64,000 nt of DNA. It comes from Staphylotrichum longicolle. Its lineage: Eukaryota; Ascomycota; Sordariomycetes; Sordariales; Chaetomiaceae. Below, piece after piece: positions 9,469 through 21,728 of the stretch. How positions within the stretch are numbered: position 1 is the first letter of the stretch; every line of letters starts with the position of its first letter. The notes under the pieces were generated by a model. The model did no database searches. It was not told the DNA's origin and saw only the letters and a program-made list of their open reading frames with translations. Both the position numbers and the translations under genes were made by a program. The DNA lies in NCBI GenBank assembly GCA_019096155.1, contig JAHCVI010000004.1:2914001-2978000 (forward strand). Direction: 5' to 3'.

Positions 9469-9750
9469 ATGCTCGACCTCCTCCTCACCCGCCTCACCCA
9501 CCTCGCCCAAGACGAGGACCAGCTCCTCAACAACATCTGGATCGGCCTGCTCGGCGTCGAGGCCCTCATGGTGCTGGGCGTCGCCGTGCGCGGGCTGGTG
9601 GGCGCCGTGTCGTCGTCGAGGCTACAGCAGCGGAGGCGGAGGAGCAGCTCCTTGGCCAGCGTGGGGACGGTGACGGGGATGAGCGTGATGAGCGTCGAGT
9701 CGAGCCTGGATGATGGGGTGTTGTTTGCTTGTGCATCGCCGGGGGCGTGA
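9469..9750 (+). CDS. Small putative membrane protein of unknown function
   Basis: A 93-residue reading frame with the strong C/G third-position bias seen in real genes of this window. I do not recognise a family. An N-terminal leucine-rich segment (MLDLLLTRLTHLAQDEDQLL) is followed by a hydrophobic stretch at about residues 22-47 that could be one membrane helix (NIWIGLLGVEALMVLGVAV). A basic cluster (RRRR, about 56-60) comes next, then a Ser/Val/Gly-rich tail. The basic cluster after the helix would favour a cytosolic C-terminus. The A/C-rich leader upstream fits a fungal 5' UTR. It could also be the first exon of a longer gene. Confidence 0.55.
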   Translation: MLDLLLTRLTHLAQDEDQLLNNIWIGLLGVEALMVLGVAVRGLVGAVSSSRLQQRRRRSSSLASVGTVTGMSVMSVESSLDDGVLFACASPGA

Positions 9751-10340
9751 TTGGGTTTGACTTGAGGGAGGGGGTCGGTCAGTTGGTGGGTTTGCATTGA
9801 TTATTGGGTTGCATTTTGGGGCTGGGAGCATGGTTTGGGGAGCATTGTTGGGCGTGCGGTTTGGTTTGTGCTGCATTTGCATGTTTGGCGTTTTGAGGGT
9901 GGAATGATCATGACGGATATGAGGGATGGTGATGAGATATGAGGAAAGGGGAGGTGGATTTGATAGTAGCTGGTTGGGACAGCGTTGGTGTACTTGACTG
10001 CCGAGGGCACAAGACAGCTGTCGAGGCCAACGACTTGTGTCTGTGGAGAGGATTAGAGCTTCAAGAAGGTCGCTCGTCGAGCGCGTCAAGTGGCGCCGAT
10101 CTCTCAAGAATGACAGCTAAATGTACATGGAAGAGTATGTTCAGTCTTGCCCACTTTGTTCTGTCTTGCAAGGACCTGAGGTATGCAGACACGATTGCTC
10201 GGTTTCTTGTCCTAATGAATGTGTATGAACTCGAGACCATGAGCGTCTGAGCAACCTTTGAACGCCATCAACTGATACCTTCTCAAAGCAAGTCCCGATG
10301 TCAATGTCCAGGCAAGGTCCCTAACTCCTCCTCAGCGCGG
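9751..10340. other. Intergenic region (convergent 3' ends)
   Basis: Lies between the small plus-strand gene and the minus-strand gene ending at 10341. It is G/T-rich on the plus strand near 9750-9960. No gene is supported. Confidence 0.4.
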
Positions 10341-11175
10341 TCAGACCAAAAATTGCACTCCCTCTCGCCCTGATCCATTGGGCCGTCCCAAGCCGAGATC
10401 GTTCTCATCCTCCGGACAATACTCCAGATGACTCCGCGCCCCAAGTCCCAACCCATTCCCCACCCCGTCCACATCCCTCTCCCAAACATGCAACCCGCTC
10501 ATCTCAATGGTGATCTCCCCGTTCGGGCTGATATCACCCCACTCAGCCCCCAGCACCGTCCCCTCGTCGAAGCACCCAGACTCCGACGACGTCCCCTCTG
10601 CTGGCCGCGGTCTCACCCAAGACAGCGTCCGGCCCCGATTCCTCGGCACCCAGTCCCACGCCCCAAGCGTGTCAAACACCTCGCGCGCCAATCTCTTCCC
10701 GTGCTCCCACTCCAGTCGTTCATCTGTATAAACACACCAAGTCAGCAAAATACCTGATCACAAAACAGCATATCAAAAACCAACACTGATCTTCACCGAC
10801 ACAACACAAAAAACAACACCAGTCACATCATGTTAAAATGAGGTCATGAAATGAAACGAAATGTGCAACATACAAATCCTCTCTCCTCCCCTCCGAAACA
10901 TTTCCACAGCGCCTTCCACGCCCCCATCGGCCGTCTCCCCCCACCGCGCGGCGTGCAGGGCGCAGTTGGCGTTGTGCTCGAGCAGGTGCAGCTGGCGCGC
11001 GGTGCGGTCGAGGAGGACCAGGCGCAGCTGGTCGGCGGCGTTGTCGCCGAGGAGGCGCAGCGGGGGGAGGGCCGTAGGAGGAGGAGGGGCCGGAGGGGTG
11101 GGAGGGGGGAAGGTCTGGTGGTCGTGGTGGTGGTGGTGGTGGTGGAGGAGGAGATGGTGATGGTGGTGGGCCCAT
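10341..11175 (-). CDS. Conserved-looking protein of unknown function, start codon unresolved
   Basis: Two exons: 10874-11175 (5' part) and 10341-10723, joined by an intron at 10724-10873 with a GTATGT donor and a TTTATACAG acceptor. The clearly coding frame of exon 1 has nearly all codons ending in C/G and reads LRLLGDNAADQLRLVLLDRT and onward to ...EMFRRGGERI. It continues in exon 2 as YERLEWEHGKRLAREVFDTLGAWDW. The C-terminal half is acidic and Gly-rich. I do not recognise the family. Upstream the frame passes through a His-rich and Pro-rich segment without any Met until an in-frame TGA. The only ATG in the presumed mRNA (11175, in an excellent AACATGGGC context, about 195 bp below a TATA box) is one base out of frame with it. 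No GT donor lies between, so splicing cannot reconcile the two. A one-base assembly error, frameshift or non-AUG start is required. Confidence 0.6.
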
Positions 11176-11362
11176 GTTGGTTGGGTCGGAGGGGGAAAGG
11201 GAAGTTGGCTTGAGGTGGTTTGGCGGCGGAGAGATGGTCGTAGGTGATGTGATGAGGGGAATCAATGAGCACCTGGCGGTGGTCGTGTTTACTGTTGACA
11301 GGTGGAAGAGTTGGATGAGAGGGGATTGGGATACAGCGAGCCGTGACGACAACAAAAGAGGA

Positions 11363-11373
11363 GGGCTTTTATA
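11363..11373 (-). promoter_or_regulatory. TATA box
   Basis: The minus strand reads GCTATAAAAGC, a near-perfect TATA element. It lies about 190 bp upstream of the ATG at 11175, so transcription of the unknown gene would start near 11340. Its quality supports 11175 being the first ATG of the mRNA. Confidence 0.5.
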
Positions 11374-11375
11374 GC

Positions 11376-14235
11376 GCTTGGGAATTGTCATAACGGAGGT
11401 CATGATCAGGGTGGATTGACGTCGGCGGGGGTTCCTTTTGTGCACTTGCGGCATCATGATGTTGTTGTCAAAGATAAAGACACGGCGGGCTCACTTCGGA
11501 CGAGAGAGCCACATGAATCTGTTGATGTCACAAATCTGCCGTTGGGTGTTTATTTGGAGGCCAAAACGTCCGAGGTCTGGCCTCCCGTCGACGAGTCTCC
11601 TTGATATCCGAGCACTCGAATCCACGGAATGATTATCTACTAGGTACTGTATGTCGCTGAAGAAGTGAGCAAGATTTGGCCGTCCTGATGTTGTCAAGAT
11701 CCGAACAGAGTAATACGAAACCAACAAGCTCTATTTGTGGTCCTGGGGTTGACGATGTTTATCTGCACCACCTCAGATATGTACTATCAAAGGTGGCTTG
11801 AGTGGCCCAAGGGCCAAATCTCTGTTCCGTTCAGCATGTACAGAGGACAGCCATTGTGTGATATTTGGTCTTCCCTTGAAGGTTTCCAAGCGTATTCTGC
11901 CCGAGGTTTGGGCTGAATTGAGGAGGCTGTAGCGTACAATTGCCTTCCCGTTTTCCGTGCCGCAGTTATCACAGTAAACCGCGCATTGAGATATCCGAAT
12001 CTCAGACACATCACCGTCCAGACAGTTGGCGGCTCTGGCCCTGCATCTGCCGATCAAAGCCAAGCCCGTCAGCATGAGCGTCGAGATGACGGTGAGTCGG
12101 CATCTGGCGGCAGCCTGATCGGCCGTGCACATAGATTGCAAGCCTGCGTTGGCCGCCACTCGTGTGGCAGATCAAGGCAATATCTTTGGGTTGTTGGTGG
12201 CCAAGACGGCCGTTGACCGAAGCGGACCCTCCCGTGTGCGTGTCGTCCTGTGGCTTGGAGATGCACAGTTGCTGATCCGCTCGCTCTCGCAGCGGAACAG
12301 CTGCAGTGCAACGGCCTGCAAGGCACGCTCATTGGGGCATTGTCGCGGGATTTCCGTACGTTGGCCACTGACGTCCCGTCGGTTCTGTTCCTCGACTGCA
12401 ACGCCGCACCAACATAGATTAACTGCGATTGATATCCTCGGTGGTCGGCAAACATCGCTTCATCATATCCACAACCAACCCTGAAAAAAAAGGCTCCGCA
12501 CCCAGCACATGCAAGCCAAGATCGCTCCAACACCTGCCCGGCTTGGTTAGAGCTCCGAGCAGCGGGGTAGCGTGGCATTCCCGCTGAGTTGGGATCCCAG
12601 TGGGGTCAGGCTAAATTACCCCAAAAGTGCCCCCCTGAGCCACCGGGATGAGAGACCGCAGCATCGAGCGAAGCGGCGTGCCACTGATGGCGGATCTGGG
12701 AGTCCAGACTGCTCTGTCCGCCTCCATGTCTCCATCATGATCTCTCCGCTACCCTGTGACCACGCGGGCGATCCCCCAGAGCGAGGGCTCGCCGTGCGCC
12801 ACAGTCGAGAGCGGCCGACGTGGCCCCGGCGATACGTCCGTGGTAGACTGCAGCATCGCCGATTCCAGCTCGAGCCTGGTGCAGTTTTTAGCGAGGCCTG
12901 AAAAAAATGTCGGGCAACGGCTGCATGGCGTGCAGCAAAACGTGGTCCCCGAGAGTTGACACCTGCAAGACCCAGGCTGTTTTGAGCCTAGCAAGGCCGG
13001 GAATGGTTGTCGATTGGGAAAGCAATGGCTTGGAAAAGGGTTGCATGCTTCGGGCCGTTTCCCAGTGTCTGGCTTCGTTCTGCAGGCCAAGCTCTCTTGA
13101 GTTGACATGCCGAGAACGCGATGTTTATGTCACAGCAGACTTGGTTAACCTTGGCGTTAGGACTTTTCTCCCCCTCCTCCCCCCTGAGACGGCATGGGCC
13201 ACATCGGTGACGGGGGGTTCGAAACATGACAATGCGAAACCGACATGGTGACAGACTCTCTCCAACGAGGTTGGCTCGGAGCAATGCGTCAGCGCAGATG
13301 GGTGGTGCTGACCGCAGTTGAGTCCCTGCTCCGTCATGACCCACCGCACCGCCAAACGGTGGCTGTCAAATTGTTAAGGCGAGATCCGGCCATGGCTGGG
13401 CAACCTTTGCAAAAGTGAAACATGCAAAAAGAACAGTAAATCAGAAAGCACACGGAATGTTGCCAAAGAGGGAAATCAAGAGCAGCGCCCCGGGAATCGA
13501 TGCGATGGATCCGCAGAGCAATCAGATGCGAAAAGACACGCGGGGAAGACGGGTTCAACAGGCTGAGGCTATCGAGTTTAGGGCCGTCGAGGGGCCCACC
13601 CCTCCACAAAAACAAGCCCCGGACTGGGGGCCCGAGGGATTGGAGTACCGGGTTGGGCTCTGCCAAGGGAGTGATGCGGAGCCTGGCAAGGGGTGCCTGG
13701 ACAGCGGCCCCTTACTGGGTGCGGAGGAAAGGGCCACCATGAGGGCGAGCGCCATCGCACCTGCCTGCGTTATTGGCTGCCCTCCAGATTCTTGTATTCA
13801 TAGCCTGAAAGCTGCAGAGGACCGGCAGGGGCCAGCAGGGACCAGGAAGGACCAGGAGGGACAGCAGTGACAAGCTTACCGAAAAATACAAAGTTGCAGC
13901 TTCCCGCGTCTCCGCGACACATCCTCGTCGTGTTCTGCCCGTTGCTCAGCGGTCCTTGCTTCCTAAGCCAGATTGCCACTCGAGCCACTGCCGCCACACG
14001 CAACACAGCCGTCCTGCTCCTGCGGATCTTTATCACCCCGCGTGCCTGCCCCGTCCTCGTGGCTTCCCGTGGCTTTCCCGCGCCTTTGTCTCAGCCGACT
14101 CTGAAGAATTTGAGAAACCCGAAGGAGGATCACGGCCCTCAGGACCCACCTTGCATGCTGATCCCCCGTCGTTCGGTCGGTCGATCATCGATTCGACAAC
14201 CGAACCGCGAACCCAGCCGATCACGGACTCGGAAA
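11376..14235. other. Long intergenic region
   Basis: Nearly 2.9 kb without a supportable gene. ORFs of 60-150 codons occur on both strands but show no coding bias or recognisable motif. The last 300-400 bp are C/T-rich and probably form the promoter and 5' UTR of the WD40-like gene. An in-frame extension from 13867 exists but looks like leader sequence. Confidence 0.45.
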
Positions 14236-16249
14236 ATGCTTCCTTTTTTTGCAAACGACAAGCAAAAGATGGAACCCCACGCTTACACGACAGACGAGAT
14301 GGACGAGATGGCGTAAGCATGAACCCGGCTGCCGCCAAGGCTTCTGCGCATGGACGTAGCCCCAACTGACGCAAACGTGCAGAGAAAAGCTGAGCCGTCT
14401 GAGCTCGAGAGGATCTAGCCAGTCGCGCCGCGCGCCATCAATGTCTTCATCGGTGGACGAACGATTTGATGGCCGCCGCAGGATCCCGTCGGGCGCCATG
14501 ACCGTGCCGCTCACTCCCGACTCGCCAAGGTATCCCGGCCAGGACGACGTCTTCCGTGTGCCGACCTACGACGGGAAGCGACCCAGTACCACGATGCCGA
14601 TGCTCCCGCCCGGCTCACCAAATAGCCAGTTTTATCGCAAAGACTCGCACCATTCCAGCGAGAGGCGCCCATCCAGGGGTTCGTCGGCTGGCTACAGCCT
14701 GTACCCCGCAGCGACCAAGCCGCCGCCGCTGACCAAGCCGCTGCCGCCAATTCCGATGCTCGGTCGCCGCCAGAGTTCGCGCCGCCTTTCATCGCAAGTT
14801 TCGCTTGATGGGTCCGAGGTGGCATCTGGCGATACGTCACGGTATTCACAATCGTCGAGGGGAAGCACGCTAGAGCGAGTGTCGTCGTATGGTAGCGTCG
14901 CGCCGCCCACTCCCGCCGCTGCGGTACCGCCACCGGCGGTTCTTGGCGAGTTCCGTGCACGACCACAGCCGATGCAACCGCTGCACGACTCCTCGCTTGT
15001 CAACTTGGTACCGTGGAAACGACTCGTCGCGGCTAACGAGAAGCCGCTCAAAGAACCGTCGGTCTACTTTTTTGACATCTCCACAACATCGGCGACCCTC
15101 GCGAGCAAACATGGCAACAACATGATCCGGATATGGTCTGTGGGCAGTGGCGAGGTGCAAAACAATCTCAAGATATCCTGCTACACCACGGCCCAGGCAC
15201 GCTCGCGCGAGTACTTTGTGCGCAGCCACGCGATCTTGTCAGAACCGTCCAACCTTATCGCCATCGCCGCCGGCTTCGGCGACACCCTCGAGATCTGGGA
15301 CTGGGGCAAGAAGAAGCGCCTGCAGTCCATGGAAAACGCCAACCGCTGGGCCGCCGTGCGCTCCAACGTGATGGAAGCTGGCTGGTGCCCCCTCGCCACC
15401 TACAACGGCGACGCCGACACGCTGGACCTCTACAGCCCCACCACCCACCACAAAAAGCCGTTCAAGAAAACCCGCTCCATCGACTTCCGCCAAGCCAACC
15501 TCCCCGTCCTCCCCAAGTACCCTGAACTCGCCTTTTCCGCCACAGGCCCACTCCTCGTCACCGCCTCCGGGCCCCGTCCGCCGCGCCCCTTCCACCCCCC
15601 GCCGGAGCGCGAAACCCTGCTCACGGCCTGGGAAATCCACGACGGCGCCCCGAGCACGCCATACAAGGTCGTCGCGCCCTGGCAGCATGCGGAGCTCGAC
15701 ACGGCCCTGCCGTCGGGGCTCGCGACCTACGGCTCGGTCGCCGTATCGATCTGGATCCCGGCCTCGTACCGCGCCGTGCCCATCCCCGCCGAGCGCGCGG
15801 GCGCCAAGGGCGGGTTCAACCTCGTCCCCGTCGCCGTGCCCTACCGCCACGTCCTGGTGTGGGACTTTTCGGCCTCGTCGACCAAGACGTTCCGCATCCC
15901 CAACGCCGCGTCGTGCGTCTCGCCCGACTGCCGCTTCGTCGCGTACTGCGACGCCCGCGGCGTGGAGAGCGGCGCCAGGGGTCGTCTGGCTCTGCTGGAT
16001 GCCATGACGGGGCGGCAACTGTGGTGCTGGCCGGACCCGGAGGGCGAGGTGGGCAGCGCGGCGGCCGCGGCCGGGGAGGCGATGCAGAGCGCAATCGGGG
16101 ACCTGAGCAAGGTTACCGAGATGTGCTTCTCGGCGGATGGCGGGTTCTTGTTTATGGGGGATGCGGACGGGGGGATTGGCGTATTTGAGGTGAGGGAGGG
16201 ACCGGCGGGGGCTGGTGGGGGTGAGGAGGGTGTGAGTTTGAGGGTGTGA
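14236..16249 (+). CDS. WD40-like beta-propeller protein with disordered N-terminus
   Basis: Two exons, 14236-14312 and 14383-16249, separated by a 70-nt intron with a GTAAGC donor, CTGAC branch site and GTGCAG acceptor; product 647 residues. Residues 1 to about 230 are Ser/Pro/Arg-rich and probably disordered, with proline runs such as PPPLTKPLPPIP that could bind SH3 domains. From about residue 245 to the end there are WD40/YVTN-type blade motifs, for example ASKHGNNMIRIWSVGSGEV, AIAAGFGDTLEIWDWG, RHVLVWDFSAS, GRLALLDAMTGRQLWCWP and KVTEMCFSADGGFLFMGDAD. This architecture points to a scaffold protein in the cytosol or nucleus; no enzyme motif is visible. The exact family is not recognised. 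A shorter start at Met12 (MEPHAYTTDEM) is possible. Confidence 0.82.
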
Positions 16250-17299
16250 GGATGTGAGGTGAGGTGAAGTTTTTTGGGTTATGACACGAGTTGGGAGGCT
16301 GCTTTTGCAATATTGCGGCAACAAGTGTAATCGAGATGTACGGGCCGGGTGGCTGGTGTTGCGGATTTGGCGCGGCGTTATTTGGGCTAGGTCGGGCGGG
16401 CGAAACCGTGCTTTTAGGTTGGACGCTTGCTTGCTTGCTTTGGACGGTCGATACTGTCACATACCGTCTTTGGTTTGGCCGGATCCGGCCTGGCTTGTTC
16501 CATGATGATACCCCTCGTCCTAGGGGCCAGGCAAAACAGACAGACATGTATACCAAGGCTGATAGGTAGTAATGTATGGGAGAGGAAAGGAAGAGGGTGT
16601 TCCCTGGTTGTAATCGACGTACTGGTATCATTCTGTTCGCTGGGTGGTGTGATCTCTATAGTGTAGTAACCCTGCGTCCCTGGTAGGAGTACCTGCCTCC
16701 CACCTCACCATTTTATTTTGGGCTTTGTGCTCCCATGAACCCCTGAGCAGTTACCATCCTTGGATAAAGATGCCTCTCCAGTATCAATATGAGGCTCACT
16801 TGCGTAAAGAGTTGTGCGGTTGTGTGTGCATGTGTAGTTGCGTTCAAGTTGTATCGCACCTGGCGCCTTGGGGGCGCCTTTGTTTTGCTTGGGATGGTTA
16901 CTCTTCAGCAGGGCGGCGGTCCGCTGGCGGCCTGGGCTTGGAAGAAGGCGGAGAGCTCGACGATGTTGCTTGCGACTGCTTGGTTGACCTTGAGCTCGGC
17001 ATCGGGTGTTAGTCTAGTCTGTTGGACAACTAGGGGACAAAGGGAGGTGTATGTGCTTGGTGGGGGAGGGAGGGGGGGAACGTTGATAAGGGGGACGTTG
17101 TTGATAAGGGGGAGGTTGTTGGTAAGGGGGAGGATTGGTGCCTATCGTGTATAGATTGGGTGATGGGGAGGGCTGAGAGCGCAGAGAGAGGGGGTGGGTG
17201 TGAAAAGTTCGATTGGGCAACGGAGGGCCATCCCATCCCAAAGAGTGGTGGGGGGTTAATAACATTTGGTTAGTCGCATAGCCCTCGGGGATGGGAGTG
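16250..17299. other. Convergent intergenic region with a short tandem repeat
   Basis: Lies between the 3' ends of the WD40-like gene and the minus-strand gene ending at 17300. At about 17072-17132 there are three imperfect copies of an 18-bp unit, GTTGTTGATAAGGGGGAG-like. No coding sequence is supported. Confidence 0.5.
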
Positions 17300-18931
17300 T
17301 CAAGAGACCTCGTGCGTGGGACGGGGGGTGTATGGTCTTGCCAGTTTCTTGCCATTGGAGGATGCCAGTGTCTGTGATGTATGCAATGGGAGTGGTCAAA
17401 GGAAGGGGAAGTGTCCAGGGGAACCTGAATGAATCGGGACATACCGTGACTGAATCGGCGTCAGCGCGGCCCTGGTTGGCCCCATACGTGTCCTGCCTCG
17501 GAGCCATGTAGTTCTCCGTGAAACCAAAGTTCATGTCAGGCACTGGTGCTCGCTGACCGTCGACAAGAGGGGCCGTGCTGCTCTGGGCCGGCTGTGCTGT
17601 CTCAGAAGGGTCTAGGTCGGACGGCGGAGGCCGGCTGGCCGGTGCCATCACGATCCGCGGGAGGGATCCTGGGGCCACAGGCGATGGTGCGGTTGCTTTC
17701 TGTTTTCCCTTGGTCTTGGCTCTCGTCTGTTCCAATTTCCAGGCCAAGCGTTCGTTGAAATCCTGTGCCTGTCCATCGTCGATGTCTTTGCCGTCATCGT
17801 CAAGAACTGACAACGGTCAATGCGAGGGCCCAGGCAGCACGGCTATCCCATCGGGGGTGGTGTGCCGACTCACCTCTGCGACCATGGTCCCTGATCATCT
17901 CCTCCTCGCCATATTCCCGGCCTTCGGGTCCCTTGTGACACTTCTTTGAAGGCGACTTCACTCGAAAGTGTTTGAGCCCCAAACTGCCCAACTCCTTCGA
18001 CAAGGGGTCTTGACTGAACCAAATTGGCGTGCTCTCGGTGCCGCACTGAAGGATGTAATACCCAGGCCCCACGAGTGGATAGGGAAAGACAAAGTCCCTC
18101 ATGGCGTCTTCGAGCTCCCAGAGAAATATTGTACGCCTATCCTCCTGCGGAAGGCGACAGCCGTCAGCAAGGAGAACATTCAGAGCCTGTTTGGACGCGA
18201 CGGACTCAGGTATCAAAAAGAAAGAAAAAGAAAAAAAAGAGAAAGGAAGAAGAAAAAGCCGCAGATAAAAGGACTGACTGAGCTGTGCATATATTGGGAT
18301 TGCGCGTGGTCTGGGTGACAGCCGCGGCGCGCTCTCTTGGGGCGGGAAAGGGGCTCTTCAGAGTCGCTGTCGTGGGTCTGGTCTGCGTGAGACTTCCGCC
18401 TTGTCAGCTTGCCTGAGCCCAGGAAGGTATTGTACCTGGCAGACGACTTACCTGCGCATGGCTGGGTCTTTTCGTACTGCTGCTTTCTCCAGCGTCCGGC
18501 CTGGCAGTGCTCTCGTTCCCGTTCCCGTTCCCGTTCCCGTTCTCATCTTTGTCCAAGTCGATGACAACAGGCTCGGCACCAGGAACAGTGGCCTTCGCCG
18601 GCTCAAGAGTGGAAGACGGGGTGGTCGCGCCGCAGTTCTTCCGTAACTCGCTGACGATGGCCCGCCCCAGCTTCTCGGCCAGTTCCCTCCGGTCAAGGAA
18701 CCTGCTGGACACTTTTTGGGCTCGGCGTTCGTCCTCGGCAGCAAGGGAAGCGAAGGTCTCGGCCAGCTCGCTCTCCCCCTTGGCCACTTGGGTGCGAACA
18801 GCTTCAAGCACGACATTCTCGAGATCCTTGTACTGGCGGTGAGCAAGCTTCCGAGTAAAATCGTCCCAGATGTAATCGAGCATGCCTCTGACACTGTCGG
18901 CGCCAATTTTGGGTCTTTTTGGCACCTCCAT
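17300..18931 (-). CDS. Nuclear-looking protein of unknown function
   Basis: Simplest model: exons 18452-18931, 17874-18186, 17445-17806 and 17300-17371, which keep frame and give 408 residues. Splice signals are good at the GTAAGT donor (18451), the 67-nt intron 17807-17873 (GTGAGT, TTGAC branch, CAG) and the 73-nt intron 17372-17444 (GTATGT, ACAG). The N-terminal 100 residues are helical and charged and probably coiled coil (VVLEAVRTQVAKGESELAET). They are followed by VVIDLDKDE and an (Asn-Gly)5 run encoded by a CCCGTT hexamer repeat. The middle reads RRTIFLWELEDAMRDFVFPY, then a Lys/Ser-rich segment; the end is basic. No family is recognised. The 265-nt first intron may hide an extra exon, because 18321-18392 encodes the acidic/basic stretch DSDSEEPLSRPKRARRG in frame after a possible AAG acceptor, but no good donor follows. 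Confidence 0.65.
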
Positions 18932-21728
18932 GGCAGGGGGAGCAATGGCGCCAGGCGCCTAAGAGGCTGAGACTAATGGCCAGGATCGGGTTGAGGATGT
19001 AATGGAGAGCTAGGAATGCGAGTGCTGTTCATAAATGCGACAACAGTTGAGTCGAGAGGAAAGAGTTCGAAACAGAGGGTTCACCTCTTATAGATCGCTA
19101 ACTTGCCAGGGAGGAGAAAGCGGCCGGCACGAGGGCAGAGTCAAAAGAGAGAGGAGCAAAAGATCCTAGACGCTCTCGACAGCGCCCAAGCAGGGTCACG
19201 AGCAGGAGAGACAACGGCGGTGTAAACACACTGCCTCCCTCTCTCCTCACTCGTCGTTAGGGGCTGGTCGGGTACATGTATGCATGTACAGGTACCTGGA
19301 CTCGTTTCCCACTTGGGTAGAGCTCGTTGGCGATTGCTGTACGGTTTATTGCCGGCGACTGTCGCGCACAGATATTTGTGTAACCCCAGAGAGTGGACGC
19401 GAGAGTGGCGTGGGTGTGTCTGCCAAGGAGAAAGAGAGCGTTGGAGCGGCCGACAAGGCACACCCACCACACCTGCTCATGTTTTGACCATCGCTCGCGT
19501 CAGCAAATCGACTGGTTGGGGGACGAGGCACAACAAACACTGTTGCAAAAAAGATAAAAAAAAACAAACGATCGTGCAAAGTAGGGTTCGTGGAGCTGGC
19601 CGCGCATCCGGAGGCAATCCCCCCCTGGCCTGCCATCCCCCGACATTGGCGTTATTGGTTTTGAGTCCCGCTGTTCTCTGATCTCAAGACTTTCAAACCA
19701 CGTGCTTTGGCACGAAGGATTCGCAAGGCGGACAGACGCCACAATCATCACGGGGCACTGTGTAGGTACCTTAGCAGACTCTCATCTGCGATCGCACGCA
19801 CACACCCATATAGGTGCTTGGGAATCGTGTTCTCTGATCGACCTTCCCACTCCTTGAAGAGATTGGCAGGCAGACGATGAGTTGATGAATGGCCTCTCAT
19901 CAAGCACTCCCTGAATTGAGTAGACATGTGTATCTCTACTATTGCCGATTTTGAGAGTCCGCAAGCTGATTTCCCCCACCAGGCTCTCGATCGTGTGTGA
20001 AGGCATCGGACACTGTCCGAGCTGCATGCGAACCCAAAAAAAAACAGGGTGGTTGAGGGTGTTGGTTGCTAGCTCATTGCGAATATGCAGAAACGATAAA
20101 TCTAACCGAGCAACTATCTCTCTGTATCCTAGTCACCCTCTGAGCCATCCAATGAGATGAGTTTGATTTGTCTATCGTCACTAATGATCCTTGCCAGCTG
20201 AAGGAAGTGGGTGAAATTATGATGCGCCAACAGCTTGGCCTCTACGACAGGGCATGTACAGGTACAACCAGTCAACATGACTCATACTCAGGTTCATAGT
20301 CCTTAATTTCGGAGCTCGGCTCGACTAGTTAATCCTGTCCTTCTGGGAAAGCCAAAGCTCTTGCATAAGTCGCGCCGCCTATCGCCGTTGTATCATGGCT
20401 TCCCTTTCGCTTCTAACCCATTCCTTCCCTATGTCCCCCGTCTCCATTGTCATGGATCTCGTCTCTCTCTCTCCCCAGCTTCAGGGCCCATCTTACCATC
20501 ACTCACGTCTCCCCCACGATGCGAGCACCCTGAGGGTCCTGGTCCTGAATCTGCAGCAAAAACACAAAAAAAAACGTCCTGCGTCGCGTTTCTTTTCCTC
20601 TTATGCTTAGGTCCCCGCTCCACCGACTATCTCCCAGCCCACGAAAACGCCTCCTGATTAAACTCTCCCCATCCACAGTACAACCTCGCCCTTTCCCTCG
20701 CCCATCGTGTCTAGGTTGCCGGCCGCGACGATCCTAGCACTCCTCATCCTGGATCTCGCCTCATCTCCCGTCCACCACAGCCTCAGCCTCGCCTCTCCCT
20801 CCCTTCCCCCAGCGCCTGTTCATGCACCGCCGCCATAGCCCCACACCAAGCCCCTTGCTGCCTTTCCCTCCATCAATCTCACCCCTGGCCCCGGCCCAAC
20901 CTCTCACGCCTCTTCCCTCACACACCCGCACCTCTCTATTAGATGCACGGCACATATGCCTGACCCAGACAGCGTCGAGCGCGGCATAAAAAGAGCGGGA
21001 CATAACAATTGCACGGCCCAAGAAAATACACAACGAACGAGAACCTCGAGAATAACTCGCGCAAGCAAAGCGCGGGTTTTTCGTAAATACCTAATACCAA
21101 ACCCACCCTTGTCGCTGGGTTGACATCCAAGGCAAAGCCGTCCATCCAGCAGTCACCATTGCTTATCCCACTCCCACCGAAACCACAACCAACAACATCG
21201 GATCGGCGAGGGTAGTGCAAAAAGCTCCCATGAATACAGGAGGGGAAAAAAAGAAAAAGCCAAAACGCCCAAAATAATCCGAGTTTTTCCCCGCCCGCAT
21301 TACGCCAAGAGGGCCGCCACTAAAGAAAGCCCAACACAAAATAATAACGCAGCAACAGCACCTGAAGGGCTGTTGGCCAAGAACCAGCGTCCTCAAGCTG
21401 AGAAATGCGGAAATGGGTGGAGGAGTGGGGCATCCAACTCAAGGGAAGAGAAAAACAAGAAAGCTCAGCCAAAAGACAAACGCTGAAGGAAAGGACAGAG
21501 AGCGGAAACAAATACGAGATGACAGAGTGACCATGACCATAAGAAAAAAAACAACGACGAAAAGACGAGAGCAACGGGGGAAAAACCAAAGAGCGATCGC
21601 TCCAAACCCCAATCCCTCACCGAGTTTCCTCACCTTTCCTCTCACCGGTCTCCTCACCGGGCTCATCCAAGCTCCCCACCCCCAACCCCGACCCCGATCC
21701 TGGCCCGGCTGCGATCCCCCGGTCCCAA
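18932..21728. other. Long intergenic region
   Basis: About 2.8 kb. It should hold the promoter of the minus-strand gene starting at 18931 and the 3' UTR of the coiled-coil gene ending at 21729. The plus strand is C/T-rich at 20400-20950 and 21600-21730. No ORF has coding bias or a known motif. Confidence 0.45.

Noticed and set aside
13867..14235. In-frame upstream extension of the WD40-like protein
   Set aside because: C/T-rich leader-like sequence; the first residues with protein character start at the ATG at 14236.
15239..16324. 361-codon minus-strand ORF
   Set aside because: Antisense to the WD40-like gene.
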